A stretch of DNA of 64,000 nt from Arthrobacter sp. B6 (GCF_001663775.1 NZ_KV467168.1:1460083-1524082), one strand, 5' to 3'; counted from the stretch's first letter, positions 26,407 to 35,822 are shown. Numbers and translations are program-made. The notes: generated from the letters alone by a model not told the origin.

Positions 26407-28833
26407 CTACTTACCGAGGCCAGCCTTGCGAAGCGCCTCCGCCATGGCCGTATTCACCGGCGCGGGTTGCGGCGCCGACTTCGGCGCGACAGTCCGGCCG
26501 CCAGCCGACGGCGGCGTCTTCCCACCACCCTGCCGACCCCCTTCCGGTCGCCCACCGGCGCCACGACCGGCGCCTCGCCCGCCGGCACGGCCGCCTGTGC
26601 CACCGCCACTGGACAGTGACGGTTCGTCGTCGAGCCTCAATGTCAGCGAAATCCGCTTCCGCTCGGGATCGGCTTCCAGAACCTTGACCCGCACCACCTG
26701 GCCGGACTTCACTACTTCGCGCGGATCGGAGACAAAGCGGTTGGCCAGCGCCGAAACGTGCACCAGCCCGTCCTGATGCACCCCGACGTCCACAAAAGCG
26801 CCGAAAGCGGCCACGTTCGTGACCGTACCCTCGAGCACCATGCCGGGCTTGAGATCCGAGATCTTCTCGATTCCTTCCGAGAACGTCGCCGCGGCAAACG
26901 CGGGGCGCGGGTCCCGGCCCGGCTTGTCCAGTTCCGCCAGGATGTCCTGGACAGTGGGCAACCCGAAGGTTCCGTCCACGAACTCCCGGGGATCCAGGGA
27001 CGAAGCCGGCGCCGAACCGGCAGCCACCAGGATTTTCCGGGCCACCGAGTAGGCCTCCGGGTGCACGCTGGACGCATCCAGCGGCTCCGCTCCCCCGGTG
27101 ATCCGCAGGAAGCCAGCACACTGTTCGAACGCTTTGGCTCCGAGACGCGGCACCTTCTTCAAGTCAGCGCGCTTGGCGAACGGGCCGTGTTCGTTCCGGT
27201 ACGCCACAATGTTTTCGCTCAGTAAAGGCCCGACGCCGGCCACCCGGCTCAGCAGCGCGGGTGACGCTGTGTTCACATCCACGCCCACAGCGTTCACGCA
27301 GTCCTCCACCACCGCGTCCAGGCTTCGGTCCAACTTCGACGCCGTAACGTCGTGCTGGTACTGGCCAACGCCGATGGACTTCGGATCGATCTTCACCAGT
27401 TCGGCAAGGGGATCCTGCAGGCGCCGCGCGATGGAGACGGCGCCCCGCAGGGACACGTCCATACCGGGCAACTCCGCCGCTGCCAGCGCTGACGCCGAAT
27501 ACACGGACGCCCCTGCTTCGGAGACCACCAGTTTCTGGGGTTTCTTCTCCGCGGCCGGGAGCAGCTTGATCAGTTCGGCAGCCAGTTTGTCAGTCTCGCG
27601 GGACGCGGTTCCGTTGCCGATGGCCACGAGCTCAACGTTGTGTTTTTGCGCCAACCGGACCAGGGTTGCCAGGGCTTCGTCCCACTTCCGCGCAGGTGCG
27701 TGGGGATACACCGTATCGGTGGCGACGACCTTGCCCGTGCCGTCCACCACGGCAACCTTTACACCGGTCCGGAGTCCCGGGTCCAGGCCCAGGGTGGCGC
27801 GGTTGCCGGCGGGCGCGGCCAGCAGGACGTCGCGCAGGTTGGCGGCGAACACCCGGACGGCCTCGTCCTCGGCGGCAGCGAACAACCGCCCGCGAAGGTC
27901 CGCCGTCAAACGGGCGAGCACGCGCGTGCGCCAGGCCACCTGGGCGGTCTGCATCAGCCAGGCGTCGGCGGGCCGGCCACGTTCGGCGACACCGAGGCAT
28001 CTGGCCACCGCACCTTCATACCGCGCACGGGCGGCCATGAGGGCGTCGTCATTGCTCGGATCAGCCTCTGCAAGATCCAGTTCCAGGACGCCGTCCTTTT
28101 CTCCGCGCAGCAGTGCGAGCACACGGTGCGAGGGCATCCCCGACGGCGCCTGGGCGAACTCAAAGTAATCGGCGAACTTCTGTCCCTCGCCCTCTTTGCC
28201 CTTCTTCACCCGCGACACCATCCGCCCCTGAGTCCACAGCCTGTCCCGCAGTGTTGCGGCAAGGTCAGGGTCCTGGGCAACGCGTTCCACCAGGATGGAA
28301 CGGGCTCCGGCGAGCGCCGCAGCGGCGTCGTCAATGGAATGCTGGGCATTCAAGTACTTGGCAGCCTCGCGTTCGGGATCCAGTTCCGGCCGCTTCAGCA
28401 GGGCATCGGCCAGCGGCTCCAGCCCGGCTTCCCGGGCGATCTGGGCTTTGGTGCGCCGCTTGGACTTGAACGGAAGATAGATGTCCTCCAGCCGTGACTT
28501 GGTGTCCGCGGCCAGGATCGCCGCCTGCAGTTCGGCGGTCAGCTGCCCCTGGGCGGCAATCGCCTCCAGGACAGTACGACGGCGGTCCTCAAGTTCGCGG
28601 AGGTAGCGCAGGCGTTCGTCGAGGTCTCGGAGCTGCGTGTCATCGAGCGTCCCGGTGGCTTCCTTGCGGTACCGGGCGATGAACGGAACTGTGGACCCGC
28701 CGTCGAGCAATTCCACAGCAGCCTTGACCTGCCAGGTCTTCACACCAAGCTCGGCGGCGATCTGGGCGTGGATGGCGCTGTCCTGTGTGGGGGCGGACGC
28801 GGGAGCGGACGGGGCGTGCGGGAGTTGTGTCAC
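26407..28833 (-). CDS. tex: Tex-family transcription accessory protein
   Basis: A cytoplasmic RNA/DNA-binding protein, 808 residues. Order: helical Tex N-domain ([34 protein letters not shown]), YqgF-like RNase H fold ([17 protein letters not shown]), helix-hairpin-helix ([34 protein letters not shown]) and S1 domain ([21 protein letters not shown]). A Gly/Arg-rich tail of ~60 residues is an actinobacterial add-on. GTG 28833 was chosen because the domain follows directly; another GTG at 28944 would overlap the divergent gene's promoter. Confidence 0.92.
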   Translation of the reverse strand: MTQLPHAPSAPASAPTQDSAIHAQIAAELGVKTWQVKAAVELLDGGSTVPFIARYRKEATGTLDDTQLRDLDERLRYLRELEDRRRTVLEAIAAQGQLTAELQAAILAADTKSRLEDIYLPFKSKRRTKAQIAREAGLEPLADALLKRPELDPEREAAKYLNAQHSIDDAAAALAGARSILVERVAQDPDLAATLRDRLWTQGRMVSRVKKGKEGEGQKFADYFEFAQAPSGMPSHRVLALLRGEKDGVLELDLAEADPSNDDALMAARARYEGAVARCLGVAERGRPADAWLMQTAQVAWRTRVLARLTADLRGRLFAAAEDEAVRVFAANLRDVLLAAPAGNRATLGLDPGLRTGVKVAVVDGTGKVVATDTVYPHAPARKWDEALATLVRLAQKHNVELVAIGNGTASRETDKLAAELIKLLPAAEKKPQKLVVSEAGASVYSASALAAAELPGMDVSLRGAVSIARRLQDPLAELVKIDPKSIGVGQYQHDVTASKLDRSLDAVVEDCVNAVGVDVNTASPALLSRVAGVGPLLSENIVAYRNEHGPFAKRADLKKVPRLGAKAFEQCAGFLRITGGAEPLDASSVHPEAYSVARKILVAAGSAPASSLDPREFVDGTFGLPTVQDILAELDKPGRDPRPAFAAATFSEGIEKISDLKPGMVLEGTVTNVAAFGAFVDVGVHQDGLVHVSALANRFVSDPREVVKSGQVVRVKVLEADPERKRISLTLRLDDEPSLSSGGGTGGRAGGRGAGRGAGGRPEGGRQGGGKTPPSAGGRTVAPKSAPQPAPVNTAMAEALRKAGLGK

Positions 28834-28973
28834 CAGAACATTTTGCCCTACGGGCCTGACGGTCTCCAGCGACGACTCAATCCGCGCTGCGGGGCCGGGT
28901 ATTCCGCTACCGGCCGCGAAGTGCTGTAGTGGAGTTGCGGTCACCGGTATTCATTCTCGAGGAAGAGGCCACC

Positions 28974-29270
28974 ATGCGGGAACTGCTCATCGTCTTTCAG
29001 GAAGGATTCGACGAAGCCAACATCACCGTCATGGTCAACGGCAAGGAGGTCCGCCGCGACATCGGGGTTTCCACCAACCCCATCCTGGGGGAAGCTTTCG
29101 AAACATCAGTGGAGTTGCCTGCGAAAGGGGCGCAGGTGGGCGTGGAAGTCACCAACAAGGGGCTGAAAGCGATCCTCAAGGTGAGCGGAAAGCCCAAAAG
29201 CGTGCTGGTTTCCATCGAGGACGGCAAGTTGGTGATGCGCGAGGGAACCGGCCGCGAAGCACTCCTCTAG
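28974..29270 (+). CDS. hypothetical protein, 98 aa
   Basis: A small soluble protein of unknown family. It looks all-beta: ITVMVNGKEVRRDIGVST, SVELPAKGAQVGVEVTNKGL, SVLVSIEDGKLVMRE. GAGGAAGAGG just before ATG 28974 is a strong ribosome site, which supports it being real. It is divergent from tex and convergent with the deaminase gene. Confidence 0.75.
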   Translation: MRELLIVFQEGFDEANITVMVNGKEVRRDIGVSTNPILGEAFETSVELPAKGAQVGVEVTNKGLKAILKVSGKPKSVLVSIEDGKLVMREGTGREALL

Positions 29271-29317
29271 CTATCACTCTCACTGTGCGGCGATCCCTTT
29301 GCTGTGCTCCATAGCCT

Positions 29318-29752
29318 CTACTCGGCGATGTCTTCAGCCCACAGCTCCGCGTTATCGCGCTGGAAACTCTGCATCATGTCGACGCAACGCTGGTCATCCA
29401 GGACAACCACCTCCACGCCACGGGACCTGAGGAGATCGAACTCGCCCGGGAAGGTCCGCGCCTCACCAACCACTACCTTGGGGATCTTGAACTGGATGAT
29501 GGTCCCGGTGCACATGGCGCAGGGCGCCAGCGTTGTATACAGGACGGTGTTTCTGTAGCTGTGCTGCCGTCCGGCGGACCTGAGGGCGGACATCTCGCCG
29601 TGCGCAATGGGGTCACCGTGCTGGACACGCTGGTTGTGGCCGGCAGCTATGACCGCGCCACCGCGCGCCAGCGCAGCCCCGATCGGAATGCCACCCTCGC
29701 CCAGGCTCTTTTGCGCGGCCCGGTACGCTGCTTCGAAAGCGGGGTCAGTCAT
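29318..29752 (-). CDS. nucleoside/cytosine deaminase family protein (Fcy1-like)
   Basis: A 144-residue zinc deaminase. The zinc site is intact: AHGEMSAL (His and proton-shuttle Glu) and LAPCAMCTG. Length, the PIGAALARGGAVIAAGHNQRVQ strand and the C-terminal FQRDNAELWAEDI resemble yeast-type cytosine deaminase (Fcy1 ends with a similar Trp-x-Glu-Asp-Ile), more than TadA. Cytosine deamination in pyrimidine salvage is inferred. Confidence 0.88.
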   Translation of the reverse strand: MTDPAFEAAYRAAQKSLGEGGIPIGAALARGGAVIAAGHNQRVQHGDPIAHGEMSALRSAGRQHSYRNTVLYTTLAPCAMCTGTIIQFKIPKVVVGEARTFPGEFDLLRSRGVEVVVLDDQRCVDMMQSFQRDNAELWAEDIAE

Positions 29753-29815
29753 GCGGCCAGCCTATCGTCCCAACGCGCGGGCCGTGTTGTCGCACGGTTC
29801 AGAAAAACCCTAGCG

Positions 29816-29836
29816 ATACTCCATTCGGTGGAGTAT
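29816..29836. promoter_or_regulatory. palindrome ATACTCCA-N5-TGGAGTAT
   Basis: A perfect 8+8 bp inverted repeat with TTCGG between, in a 248-nt gap between the starts/ends of the deaminase and OYE genes. The TTCGG centre could be a UUCGG-like tetraloop closure, so a small hairpin is possible, or an operator. No gene starts immediately beside it except the deaminase (start 29752, 64 nt away). Confidence 0.5.
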
Positions 29837-29954
29837 TCTGGACCTACCGCCCGGGCCCCCTGGGATCCAGGCGGGCCACTCTACAGGAAGAGCCAGGAAA
29901 GCCGTCGGATGGCTTATTGGCTCGCGCTGCCGGGACAGCACACCGAGCAGCCAG

Positions 29955-29986
29955 CGACGGCGGCACCCAGGCGGGTGCCGCCGTCG
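29955..29986. terminator. hairpin after OYE gene
   Basis: CGACGGCGGCACCC at 29955-29968 pairs with GGGTGCCGCCGTCG at 29973-29986, leaving a 4-nt loop: a perfect 14-bp GC stem. It is 14 nt downstream of the OYE stop (minus strand). There is no U-tract, as often in high-GC actinobacteria. Confidence 0.8.
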
Positions 29987-30000
29987 TCGTTCAGTGCATT

Positions 30001-31071
30001 TTAGGCTTGGTACGCAGGGTAGTCGGTGTAACCCTTTGCGCCCTCACCGTAGAACGTGGACGCGTCCGGTTCGTTCAGCGGGAGGCTCTCCTTCCAGCGG
30101 CGCGCGAGGTCCGGGTTGGCGATGGCCGGGCGGCCCACCACCACGGCGTCTGCGTGGCCGTCGGTCACCAGGGCCACGGCCTCGTCGCGGGTGGTGACAA
30201 CGCCAAAGCCGGTGTTCACGAGGAAGGTCCCGTCGAAGCGTGCGCGGAGGTCCTGGACCAGCTCGCCGCTGGGCTCGTGGTGGAGGATGCTCAGGTAGGC
30301 GAGGTTAAGCGGCGCAATGCTGTCAAGCAGCACCTCGTAGGTTGCGCGGACGTCAGCCAGGTCGGTTTCGGCGATGCCCTGGACGTTGTGCTCCGGTGAG
30401 ATGCGGATGCCCACGCGGCTGGCACCGAGCGCAGCGACGACGGCGTTGACCGTCTCGATGACGAAGCGCGCCCGGTTTTCCGGAGATCCGCCGTAGCTGT
30501 CGTCGCGGATGTTGGAGTTGGGCGCCAGGAATTCGTGCAACAGGTAGCCGTTGGCCGAGTGCAGCTCAACGCCGTCAAAGCCTGCCTCGATCGCGTTGCG
30601 GGAGGCCGTGACGATCTCCCCCATAACCACGGGAAGTTCATCTGTCGTGAGGGCGTGCGGGACCGGGTACGGCTTCTTGCCCGTCGGCGTCCGGACTTCA
30701 CCTTCGATGGCGACGGCGCTCGGGCCCACGATGCGGTGGCCGGCTGTGATGTCCTCGTGGGACACACGTCCGCCGTGCATGACCTGGGCAAAGATCCGGC
30801 CGCCTTCAGCGTGGACGGCGTCGGTGACCTTCTTCCAGGCGGCAATCTGCTGCTCGGTGACCAGTCCGGGCTGGCCCGGGTAGGAACGGCCGGCGGGGCT
30901 GGGGTACGTGCCCTCGCTGACGATGAGGCCCAGGGATGCGCGCTGGCGGTAATGCTCGACGACGAGCGGGCCGGGCACACCTTCCTCGCCGGAGCGGAGG
31001 CGGGTGAGCGGCGCCATCACGAGGCGGTTGGGAAGTTCAAGCTCGCCGAGGGTCAACGGGGAAAACAGCAT
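30001..31071 (-). CDS. NADH:flavin oxidoreductase / Old Yellow Enzyme (NemA-like)
   Basis: A 356-residue FMN-dependent ene-reductase of a TIM-barrel fold. Signatures: LVMAPLTRLRS, QVMHGGRVSHED, ELHSANGYLLHEFLAP, DDSYGGSPENRARF (with catalytic His/Asn pair in the preceding strand region) and DAVVVGRPAIANPDL. NemA relatives reduce N-ethylmaleimide, nitrate esters and enones. AAGGAA precedes ATG 31071 by 8 nt. It is divergent from the PPOX-fold gene; the 193-nt gap includes a palindromic site. Confidence 0.93.
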   Translation of the reverse strand: MLFSPLTLGELELPNRLVMAPLTRLRSGEEGVPGPLVVEHYRQRASLGLIVSEGTYPSPAGRSYPGQPGLVTEQQIAAWKKVTDAVHAEGGRIFAQVMHGGRVSHEDITAGHRIVGPSAVAIEGEVRTPTGKKPYPVPHALTTDELPVVMGEIVTASRNAIEAGFDGVELHSANGYLLHEFLAPNSNIRDDSYGGSPENRARFVIETVNAVVAALGASRVGIRISPEHNVQGIAETDLADVRATYEVLLDSIAPLNLAYLSILHHEPSGELVQDLRARFDGTFLVNTGFGVVTTRDEAVALVTDGHADAVVVGRPAIANPDLARRWKESLPLNEPDASTFYGEGAKGYTDYPAYQA

Positions 31072-31237
31072 GCGCAGTTCCTTTCAAAAATGACGTGGTA
31101 CTGCCCTGCCCAACTGGCTGGCGTCTGCAACTATTCCGGGTGTGATGGGGATCATCTTGGCCGATGGCGCCTTGAGCATCTTGAGCAAAAGCCGTCCGGG
31201 CGCCCAAAGGAAGGATTCGCCGGAGGCTCTGGTCATT

Positions 31238-31254
31238 TTCTACAGATCGTAGAA
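31238..31254. promoter_or_regulatory. palindromic site TTCTAC-N5-GTAGAA
   Basis: A perfect 6+6 bp inverted repeat placed 10 nt before the PPOX start, flanked by TTTT and AG. Position between two redox-type genes and its overlap with the expected transcription/translation start suggest a repressor site. No cognate regulator adjoins. Confidence 0.5.
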
Positions 31255-31264
31255 GAATGGGGTC

Positions 31265-31699
31265 ATGATGTTTAATCACGCCGACGGCAACCCTGTCCTG
31301 GAACTAGACGAAGAGCAGTCCTGGAAGCTCCTCGACGCCACAAAGCACGGCCGCCTGGTGGTTTCGGTAGCGGGCGAGCCCGATATCTTCCCCGTCAACT
31401 ACTTGACCTCCGACCGGAAGGTCTACCTCCGGACAGCCCCCGGAAATAAGCTGGCTCAGCTCACCATCAACTCCAGGGTCTTGTTTGAGACGGACGGCGT
31501 CCTGTCCGACGAAGCGTGGTCCGTGGTCCTGCGGGGAACCGCCCGGGTCCTGACCAACTCATCGGAACTGGCCGCCATCGAGGAGCTGGGGCTGAAGACC
31601 TGGGTCCCCACGCTCAAGGATTTCTACGTGGAGATCGTGCCCACGTCCGTGAGCGGCCGGCACTTCGAGCTGGGTGAGCAGCCGGAGCGCGACATCTAG
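31265..31699 (+). CDS. pyridoxamine 5'-phosphate oxidase-fold protein
   Basis: A 144-residue split-barrel flavin-binding protein (Pyridox_ox_2 type). Features: LLDATKHGRLVVSVAGEPDIFPVNYL, VYLRTAPGNKLAQLTINSRVLFETD, and WSVVLRGTARVLTN. The family binds FMN or F420 and includes many small reductases; the substrate is unknown. ATG 31265 is followed by a second ATG at 31268. vsr follows after 20 nt. Confidence 0.88.
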   Translation: MMFNHADGNPVLELDEEQSWKLLDATKHGRLVVSVAGEPDIFPVNYLTSDRKVYLRTAPGNKLAQLTINSRVLFETDGVLSDEAWSVVLRGTARVLTNSSELAAIEELGLKTWVPTLKDFYVEIVPTSVSGRHFELGEQPERDI

Positions 31700-31719
31700 G
31701 GCCTGCCTAGACTGGACTT

Positions 31720-32244
31720 ATGGCGGACAGGCTGACCCCCGAGCAGCGCAGCTGGAACATGTCCCGGATCCGGGGCAAGAACACCAAGCCCGAACTCCTG
31801 GTCCGCCGCCTCCTCCACGCCAAGGGCTACCGATACCGGCTGCACGGCGGAGCCGGGAAGGCCCGCCTGCCGGGCAACCCTGACCTGGTGTTCACTGGAC
31901 GCCGCAAGGTCATCTTCGTCAACGGCTGTTTTTGGCATTTCCATGACTGCAGAGTTGGCCTGCATGCCCCCAAGGCAAACGCCGCCTTCTGGGACACCAA
32001 GCGCACCCGCACCAGGAACCGCGACGCCGACCAGCGCAAGCGGCTCGAAGACGCAGGGTGGGAAGTCCTGACACTTTGGGAATGCGAGCTCAAGGACGGC
32101 TCGGCCCTTGAGGCCCAGCTCGTCCAGTTCCTCGGCGACGTGGCAATCCCCCGCCATGGTCCCGGACACGGTCAGGGCCACGGTCCGAGCCACGATGCCC
32201 GAGGTCCAAGCCAGGGGCCAAGTCACGGTACAGACGGAACTTAA
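31720..32244 (+). CDS. vsr: very short patch repair endonuclease Vsr
   Basis: A 174-residue mismatch endonuclease that nicks 5' of T:G mismatches made by deamination of 5-methylcytosine. The core is standard: MSRIRGKNTKPELLVRRLL, GNPDLVF with the catalytic Asp, VIFVNGCFWHFHDC with the zinc/catalytic histidines, and DAGWEVLTLWECEL. A ~30-residue Gly/His/Pro/Ser-rich tail (HGPGHGQGHGPSHD) is unusual. No cytosine methyltransferase is in the window, so it is an orphan here. Confidence 0.92.
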   Translation: MADRLTPEQRSWNMSRIRGKNTKPELLVRRLLHAKGYRYRLHGGAGKARLPGNPDLVFTGRRKVIFVNGCFWHFHDCRVGLHAPKANAAFWDTKRTRTRNRDADQRKRLEDAGWEVLTLWECELKDGSALEAQLVQFLGDVAIPRHGPGHGQGHGPSHDARGPSQGPSHGTDGT

Positions 32245-32859
32245 GGCGATCTTGATCCTTTGCCGCCGTCCATGTTGAGTAGCAGCGGCAAGGATTGAAG
32301 CCGTGGGCGCCGATCGAGCGGCCAACCGGATCGGCTATCGGGGAGGAACGCGTGCCCTTCCCGCGTCCGCCAGCTCCGCCAACTTCGCCAGGCCCTCCAA
32401 CTTCGCCAGGCCAGCAACTTCGCCAGGCCAGCAAAGCGCAGCTGAGGACGGTCGCAGCGGTGAGAGTCGGTTCCGGAGGCCAGTGTGCGAAGCTGGGCGA
32501 CGCCGGCGCGGACAGGTCCGGCGGCGTGCTCCGGGAGCTCCGGGGGCTCCATGCGGATGACCACACGCCTGCACACGGCTGGCACCAAGTCGGCACCCCC
32601 AAGCGCGAGAACCAAGGTTTTGAACGTACGAAAAGGGGGCAATCAGGCCCCCAGCAAGGCGTGGCCTGGGCCACCAAAAGGCAGTGCCGGCCGCACCGGT
32701 TTTGACCCTGGACGCAAAACCCGCAGTCTCATCAAGAAAGCCACAATTCTTGTCCAAAACCCTTACCGGGCGGGGGAACGGACCTAATCTGAAGAAGGAA
32801 AGATGCCTCAAGCCACCGCCGGACTTTCGGAACGGGAGGCCCCAGCGGAAAGGACCGTC
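32245..32859. other. 615-nt stretch with no convincing gene
   Basis: The stretch between vsr and the Hpt-like gene holds several open frames on both strands, but none has a ribosome site, known motif or natural residue composition. A short tandem array lies at 32379-32430. It may be a decayed gene. An ATG at 32803 in frame with the Hpt-like gene is a possible earlier start. Confidence 0.6.
32379..32430. repeat. tandem CAACTTCGCCAGGCC repeat, three units
   Basis: Units begin at 32379 (18 nt), 32397 (17 nt) and 32414 (17 nt), each containing CAACTTCGCCAGGCC, then decay to GCAAAGC. They lie in the gene-poor stretch after vsr. The 17/18 period would break a reading frame, consistent with a non-coding region. 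Confidence 0.85.
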
Positions 32860-33270
32860 ATGACGCAATCTGATGATGCCGGGCGGCCCTTGGTGGACCA
32901 ATCCGTCCTGGAAAGGCTGCGGGAGGAACTGGACGAGGACGAAGGTTACTGCACGGTCTTTGTGGGGAACTTCATCGACTATCTTCCGCACCGGATCGAC
33001 CGGCTTCGCCTGGCCCTGACAACCGGTGACCTTGACGGCGCCGTCGACGCCGTCCTAAGCCTCAAGACCTCCAGCCAAATGGTGGGAGCGGAGAGACTGG
33101 CCGGCCTGGCAATGGATCTGGAGAGCGCCATCCGCAGCGACGCAGCCCACAGCGACGTTGCAGTTGCCCTGCCGCGGCTCGCGGCTGCGTACCTCAAGCC
33201 CATCAACCAGTGCAGCCGGCAGACCCTGCACCGCCTCCAGGCTCAGCGCTCGACCGGCGCCAACCGGTAG
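32860..33270 (+). CDS. Hpt-like protein lacking the phospho-acceptor histidine
   Basis: A 136-residue all-helical protein resembling histidine phosphotransfer domains. The active helix of Hpt proteins reads A-H-S-L-K-G-S-S; here it is AVLSLKTSSQMVGAERL, so Leu66 stands at the His position. The rest of the helix and VGAERLAGLAMDLESAI fit the family. It probably binds a response regulator without relaying phosphate. ATG 32860 has AAAGGA at 6 nt. It converges with the response regulator gene and overlaps it by 28 nt. Confidence 0.78.
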   Translation: MTQSDDAGRPLVDQSVLERLREELDEDEGYCTVFVGNFIDYLPHRIDRLRLALTTGDLDGAVDAVLSLKTSSQMVGAERLAGLAMDLESAIRSDAAHSDVAVALPRLAAAYLKPINQCSRQTLHRLQAQRSTGANR

Positions 33271-34016
33271 CCAACGCCCCGCACGGTCTGAAGCCAGCGC
33301 GGACGCTGCGGCGAATCGCCCAGCTTTTTCCGCAGGTTTCCCATGTGGACTTCCACGGACCGTTCGTCCGCCTCGCTGATGTAACTGCCGACGTCGTAAT
33401 CCTCGTCCCGCAGGCGCCGCACCAGGTCGGATTTGGTCCGGACAGTCCGGCCCGCCTCCAGGAGGGCATAAAGGAGTTCAAACTCGGTACGCGTCAGGTT
33501 CAGTTCCTGGCCGTCCACGGTCACGGAGCGCGACGCGTAGCTAAGGTCCAGTCCGTTGTGGGTGTAGTTGCCGCGGCCAGTCGCAGTTGGTTCGGTCCCG
33601 GCGGTCGCGTCGGCGGCGCCTGCGGGCTCTGCGGGCTCCGCGGCGGCACGCGGTCGCCGCATCATTGCCGCCACACGGGCACGCAGCTCCCTGGGGCGGA
33701 AGGGTTTGGTGAGGTAATCGTCCGCGCCGGATTCCAGGCCGATCAGGGTGTCCAGTTCATCGGTGCGGGCCGTGAGCATCACAATGTACGCGTCGGAAAA
33801 TTCGCGGATTTGGCGTGACACTTCAAAGCCGTCGATGTCCGGCAGCCCCAAGTCCAGGGTGATGACGTCAGGGTTCAACGTCTTGGCCGCCAAAACGCCC
33901 TCAGCTCCGCTTCCGGCCACTGTCACGTCAAAGCCTGCCTGCGTCAATACTGTCCGCACCAGTTCCCGGATGTCCTGGTCATCCTCGATGACGAGCCCCA
34001 CGCGTGGATCACTCAT
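33243..34016 (-). CDS. OmpR-type response regulator
   Basis: A 257-residue two-component regulator. Receiver: acidic pocket VIEDDQDIRELV, phospho-acceptor in VITLDLGLPDIDGFEV, VMLTARTD and TKPFRPREL. An Ala/Thr/Glu-rich linker (~125-150) leads to a winged helix (LNLTRTEFELLYALLEAGRTV, DERSVEVHMGNLRKKLGD, VRGVGYRL). GAGGGGG precedes ATG 34016. It is transcribed divergently from a histidine kinase, which is the likely partner. Confidence 0.93.
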   Translation of the reverse strand: MSDPRVGLVIEDDQDIRELVRTVLTQAGFDVTVAGSGAEGVLAAKTLNPDVITLDLGLPDIDGFEVSRQIREFSDAYIVMLTARTDELDTLIGLESGADDYLTKPFRPRELRARVAAMMRRPRAAAEPAEPAGAADATAGTEPTATGRGNYTHNGLDLSYASRSVTVDGQELNLTRTEFELLYALLEAGRTVRTKSDLVRRLRDEDYDVGSYISEADERSVEVHMGNLRKKLGDSPQRPRWLQTVRGVGYRLAPVER

Positions 34017-34117
34017 TACAGCCCCCTCAGCCTGCTTGACACGTCTGAAGTATATAGCTGGCTGCCGATATCCTGCTGTCATGCGTCTTGACTTAAATGT
34101 GTTCCCGGCACCTGTCC

Positions 34118-35773
34118 ATGAGTGAGCCAGTTGCGTGGGCTTCGGGTCGCCTGAGATTCTTCCGCCGGCCGTTCCACGAGTACCGGCTCACGGACCGGGT
34201 GGTGCTGAGCCAGATGCCGTTGTTCGTCACCACGATCTTCACGACACTTCTCACGTGGGCGTTCTTCCCGGCGACCATGGAGCACCCGCTTTTTATTGCG
34301 TTTCTGGTCTCGCAACTGGTCCTCATGGCGCTTTGCTACCTGGTGCCGTGGGATCGCCTGCCCTACACCAGCTTCCTGCTGATTCCGCTCCTGGATTTTG
34401 TCTCGATAGCCGTGGGCAGGGAGGGCGGGCAGGAGAGCCTGACCGGCATCAGCCTGCTGGCGGTTTTCCCCGTGATCTGGCTGTGCGCCTCAGGATATTA
34501 CCCGAGGACATCGCTGTGGCTGTCATTTTTCGCACCCTTGGCCATCATCTGGGTTCCGTTGCTGATCCGCGGAGACCTGTCAGGCCCGAGTTTGTCCAAG
34601 CCCCTGCTCCTCCCCGTCATGTTGCTCGGGATCGGGGTGTCGGTCAGCGTCCTGACTTTGAGCATGACGCGGCAGCAGCGTGCCTTGGAGGAGAAGGATG
34701 AGCAGCTTCAGGCCGGCTTGCGCCGCACCCGGCGGCATGAGGCCTTGCTCAACACCGTTCTCGACACTGTGCATCTGGGCGTCCTCGCGGTGGACGCAGA
34801 CGGCCATGACATCCTGATGAACCGGAAACAGCGTGCCAACCACGAGCTGGCCCGGCCCAGGGACATCGAGGATCCAAACGAATCGCAGCTGCTGGTCTTC
34901 GGCCCGGACCGCACCACTCCCGTCCCGGTGGAGGAGCGCCCTGTGCGCAGGGCCGTCCTGGGCGAGACTTTCACGGACTACCTGGTCTGGCTCGGCTCAG
35001 GCAAGGAACAGCGCGCCATCACCACCAGCGCCCGCGCCATGAAGGATGCAGACGGGAAGTTCGCTGGGTCCGTCATTGTCTTCGGCGACGTGACCGACCT
35101 TGTGAACGCACTGGCTGCCAAGGACGAATTCGTTTCCAGCGTGTCCCACGAGTTCCGGACGCCGCTGACGTCCATCCTGGGTTACGTCGAAATTCTGCTG
35201 GAGGACGATCCCGCGGATGACCAGCTGGGCCCGCTGGAGATCATCAGACGCAATTCAGAACGCCTGCTCACCTTGGTATCCGATCTCCTGGCCAGCAGGA
35301 ACGGCCAGCTGATTGTGTCGCCGCACGCCGTGGACGTTGCGGAACTCGTACGCGCCACGGTGTCCGCTGCCCGCCCCAAGGCTGACGCCTCCCGGGTGGT
35401 GCTGAAGGCCGACACCCCCGCGCGGCTCGACGCCCACGTGGACGGCCCCCGCATCTCCCAGGTGCTGGACAACCTCGTGTCCAATGCCATCAAATACTCG
35501 CCTGACGGCGGCAACGTGGTGGTGTCCCTGGAACAGAAGGACGGCCACCTGACCTGCCGGGTCAGCGACACAGGCATGGGCATGAGCGCCGACGACCAGG
35601 CCGAAGTATTCGCCAAGTTCTTCCGCACCAGCGCGGTGCGCAGGACTGCCATCCCCGGAGTGGGCCTGGGCCTGCCCATCAGCAAGGCCATCGTGGAGGC
35701 CCACGGCGGAACCATCGACGTCGACTCCTCGCTGGGGAAAGGAACCACCTTCACGTTCCGCGTCCCGGTCTAG
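34118..35773 (+). CDS. membrane sensor histidine kinase
   Basis: A 551-residue kinase. Six N-terminal membrane helices (~25-180), a coiled coil (RQQRALEEKDEQL), a PAS-like region (LNTVLDTVHLGVLAVDADG), the DHp H-box SVSHEFRTPLTSILGYVE, and catalytic boxes DNLVSNAIKYSPDGG (N), SDTGMGMS (G1) and GVGLGLPISKAIVEAHGG (G2). It presumably phosphorylates the divergently encoded regulator. The start is uncertain: ATG 34118 and ATG 34097 are both in frame with weak ribosome sites. Confidence 0.9.
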   Translation: MSEPVAWASGRLRFFRRPFHEYRLTDRVVLSQMPLFVTTIFTTLLTWAFFPATMEHPLFIAFLVSQLVLMALCYLVPWDRLPYTSFLLIPLLDFVSIAVGREGGQESLTGISLLAVFPVIWLCASGYYPRTSLWLSFFAPLAIIWVPLLIRGDLSGPSLSKPLLLPVMLLGIGVSVSVLTLSMTRQQRALEEKDEQLQAGLRRTRRHEALLNTVLDTVHLGVLAVDADGHDILMNRKQRANHELARPRDIEDPNESQLLVFGPDRTTPVPVEERPVRRAVLGETFTDYLVWLGSGKEQRAITTSARAMKDADGKFAGSVIVFGDVTDLVNALAAKDEFVSSVSHEFRTPLTSILGYVEILLEDDPADDQLGPLEIIRRNSERLLTLVSDLLASRNGQLIVSPHAVDVAELVRATVSAARPKADASRVVLKADTPARLDAHVDGPRISQVLDNLVSNAIKYSPDGGNVVVSLEQKDGHLTCRVSDTGMGMSADDQAEVFAKFFRTSAVRRTAIPGVGLGLPISKAIVEAHGGTIDVDSSLGKGTTFTFRVPV

Positions 35774-35822
35774 GTGAGGGTTCTGGCGGCCGGCCGCATC
35801 TCCCGCGCGGGCAGGCGGCAGC

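Noticed and set aside
32295..32705. Protein-coding gene after vsr
   Set aside because: No ribosome site or motif; Pro/Arg/Gly-rich translation and a repeat with 17/18 period argue against coding.
32740..32765. Another copy of the TTTTTGTCCAGA palindrome
   Set aside because: Only a short TTCTTGTCCAAAAC match; no inverted partner.
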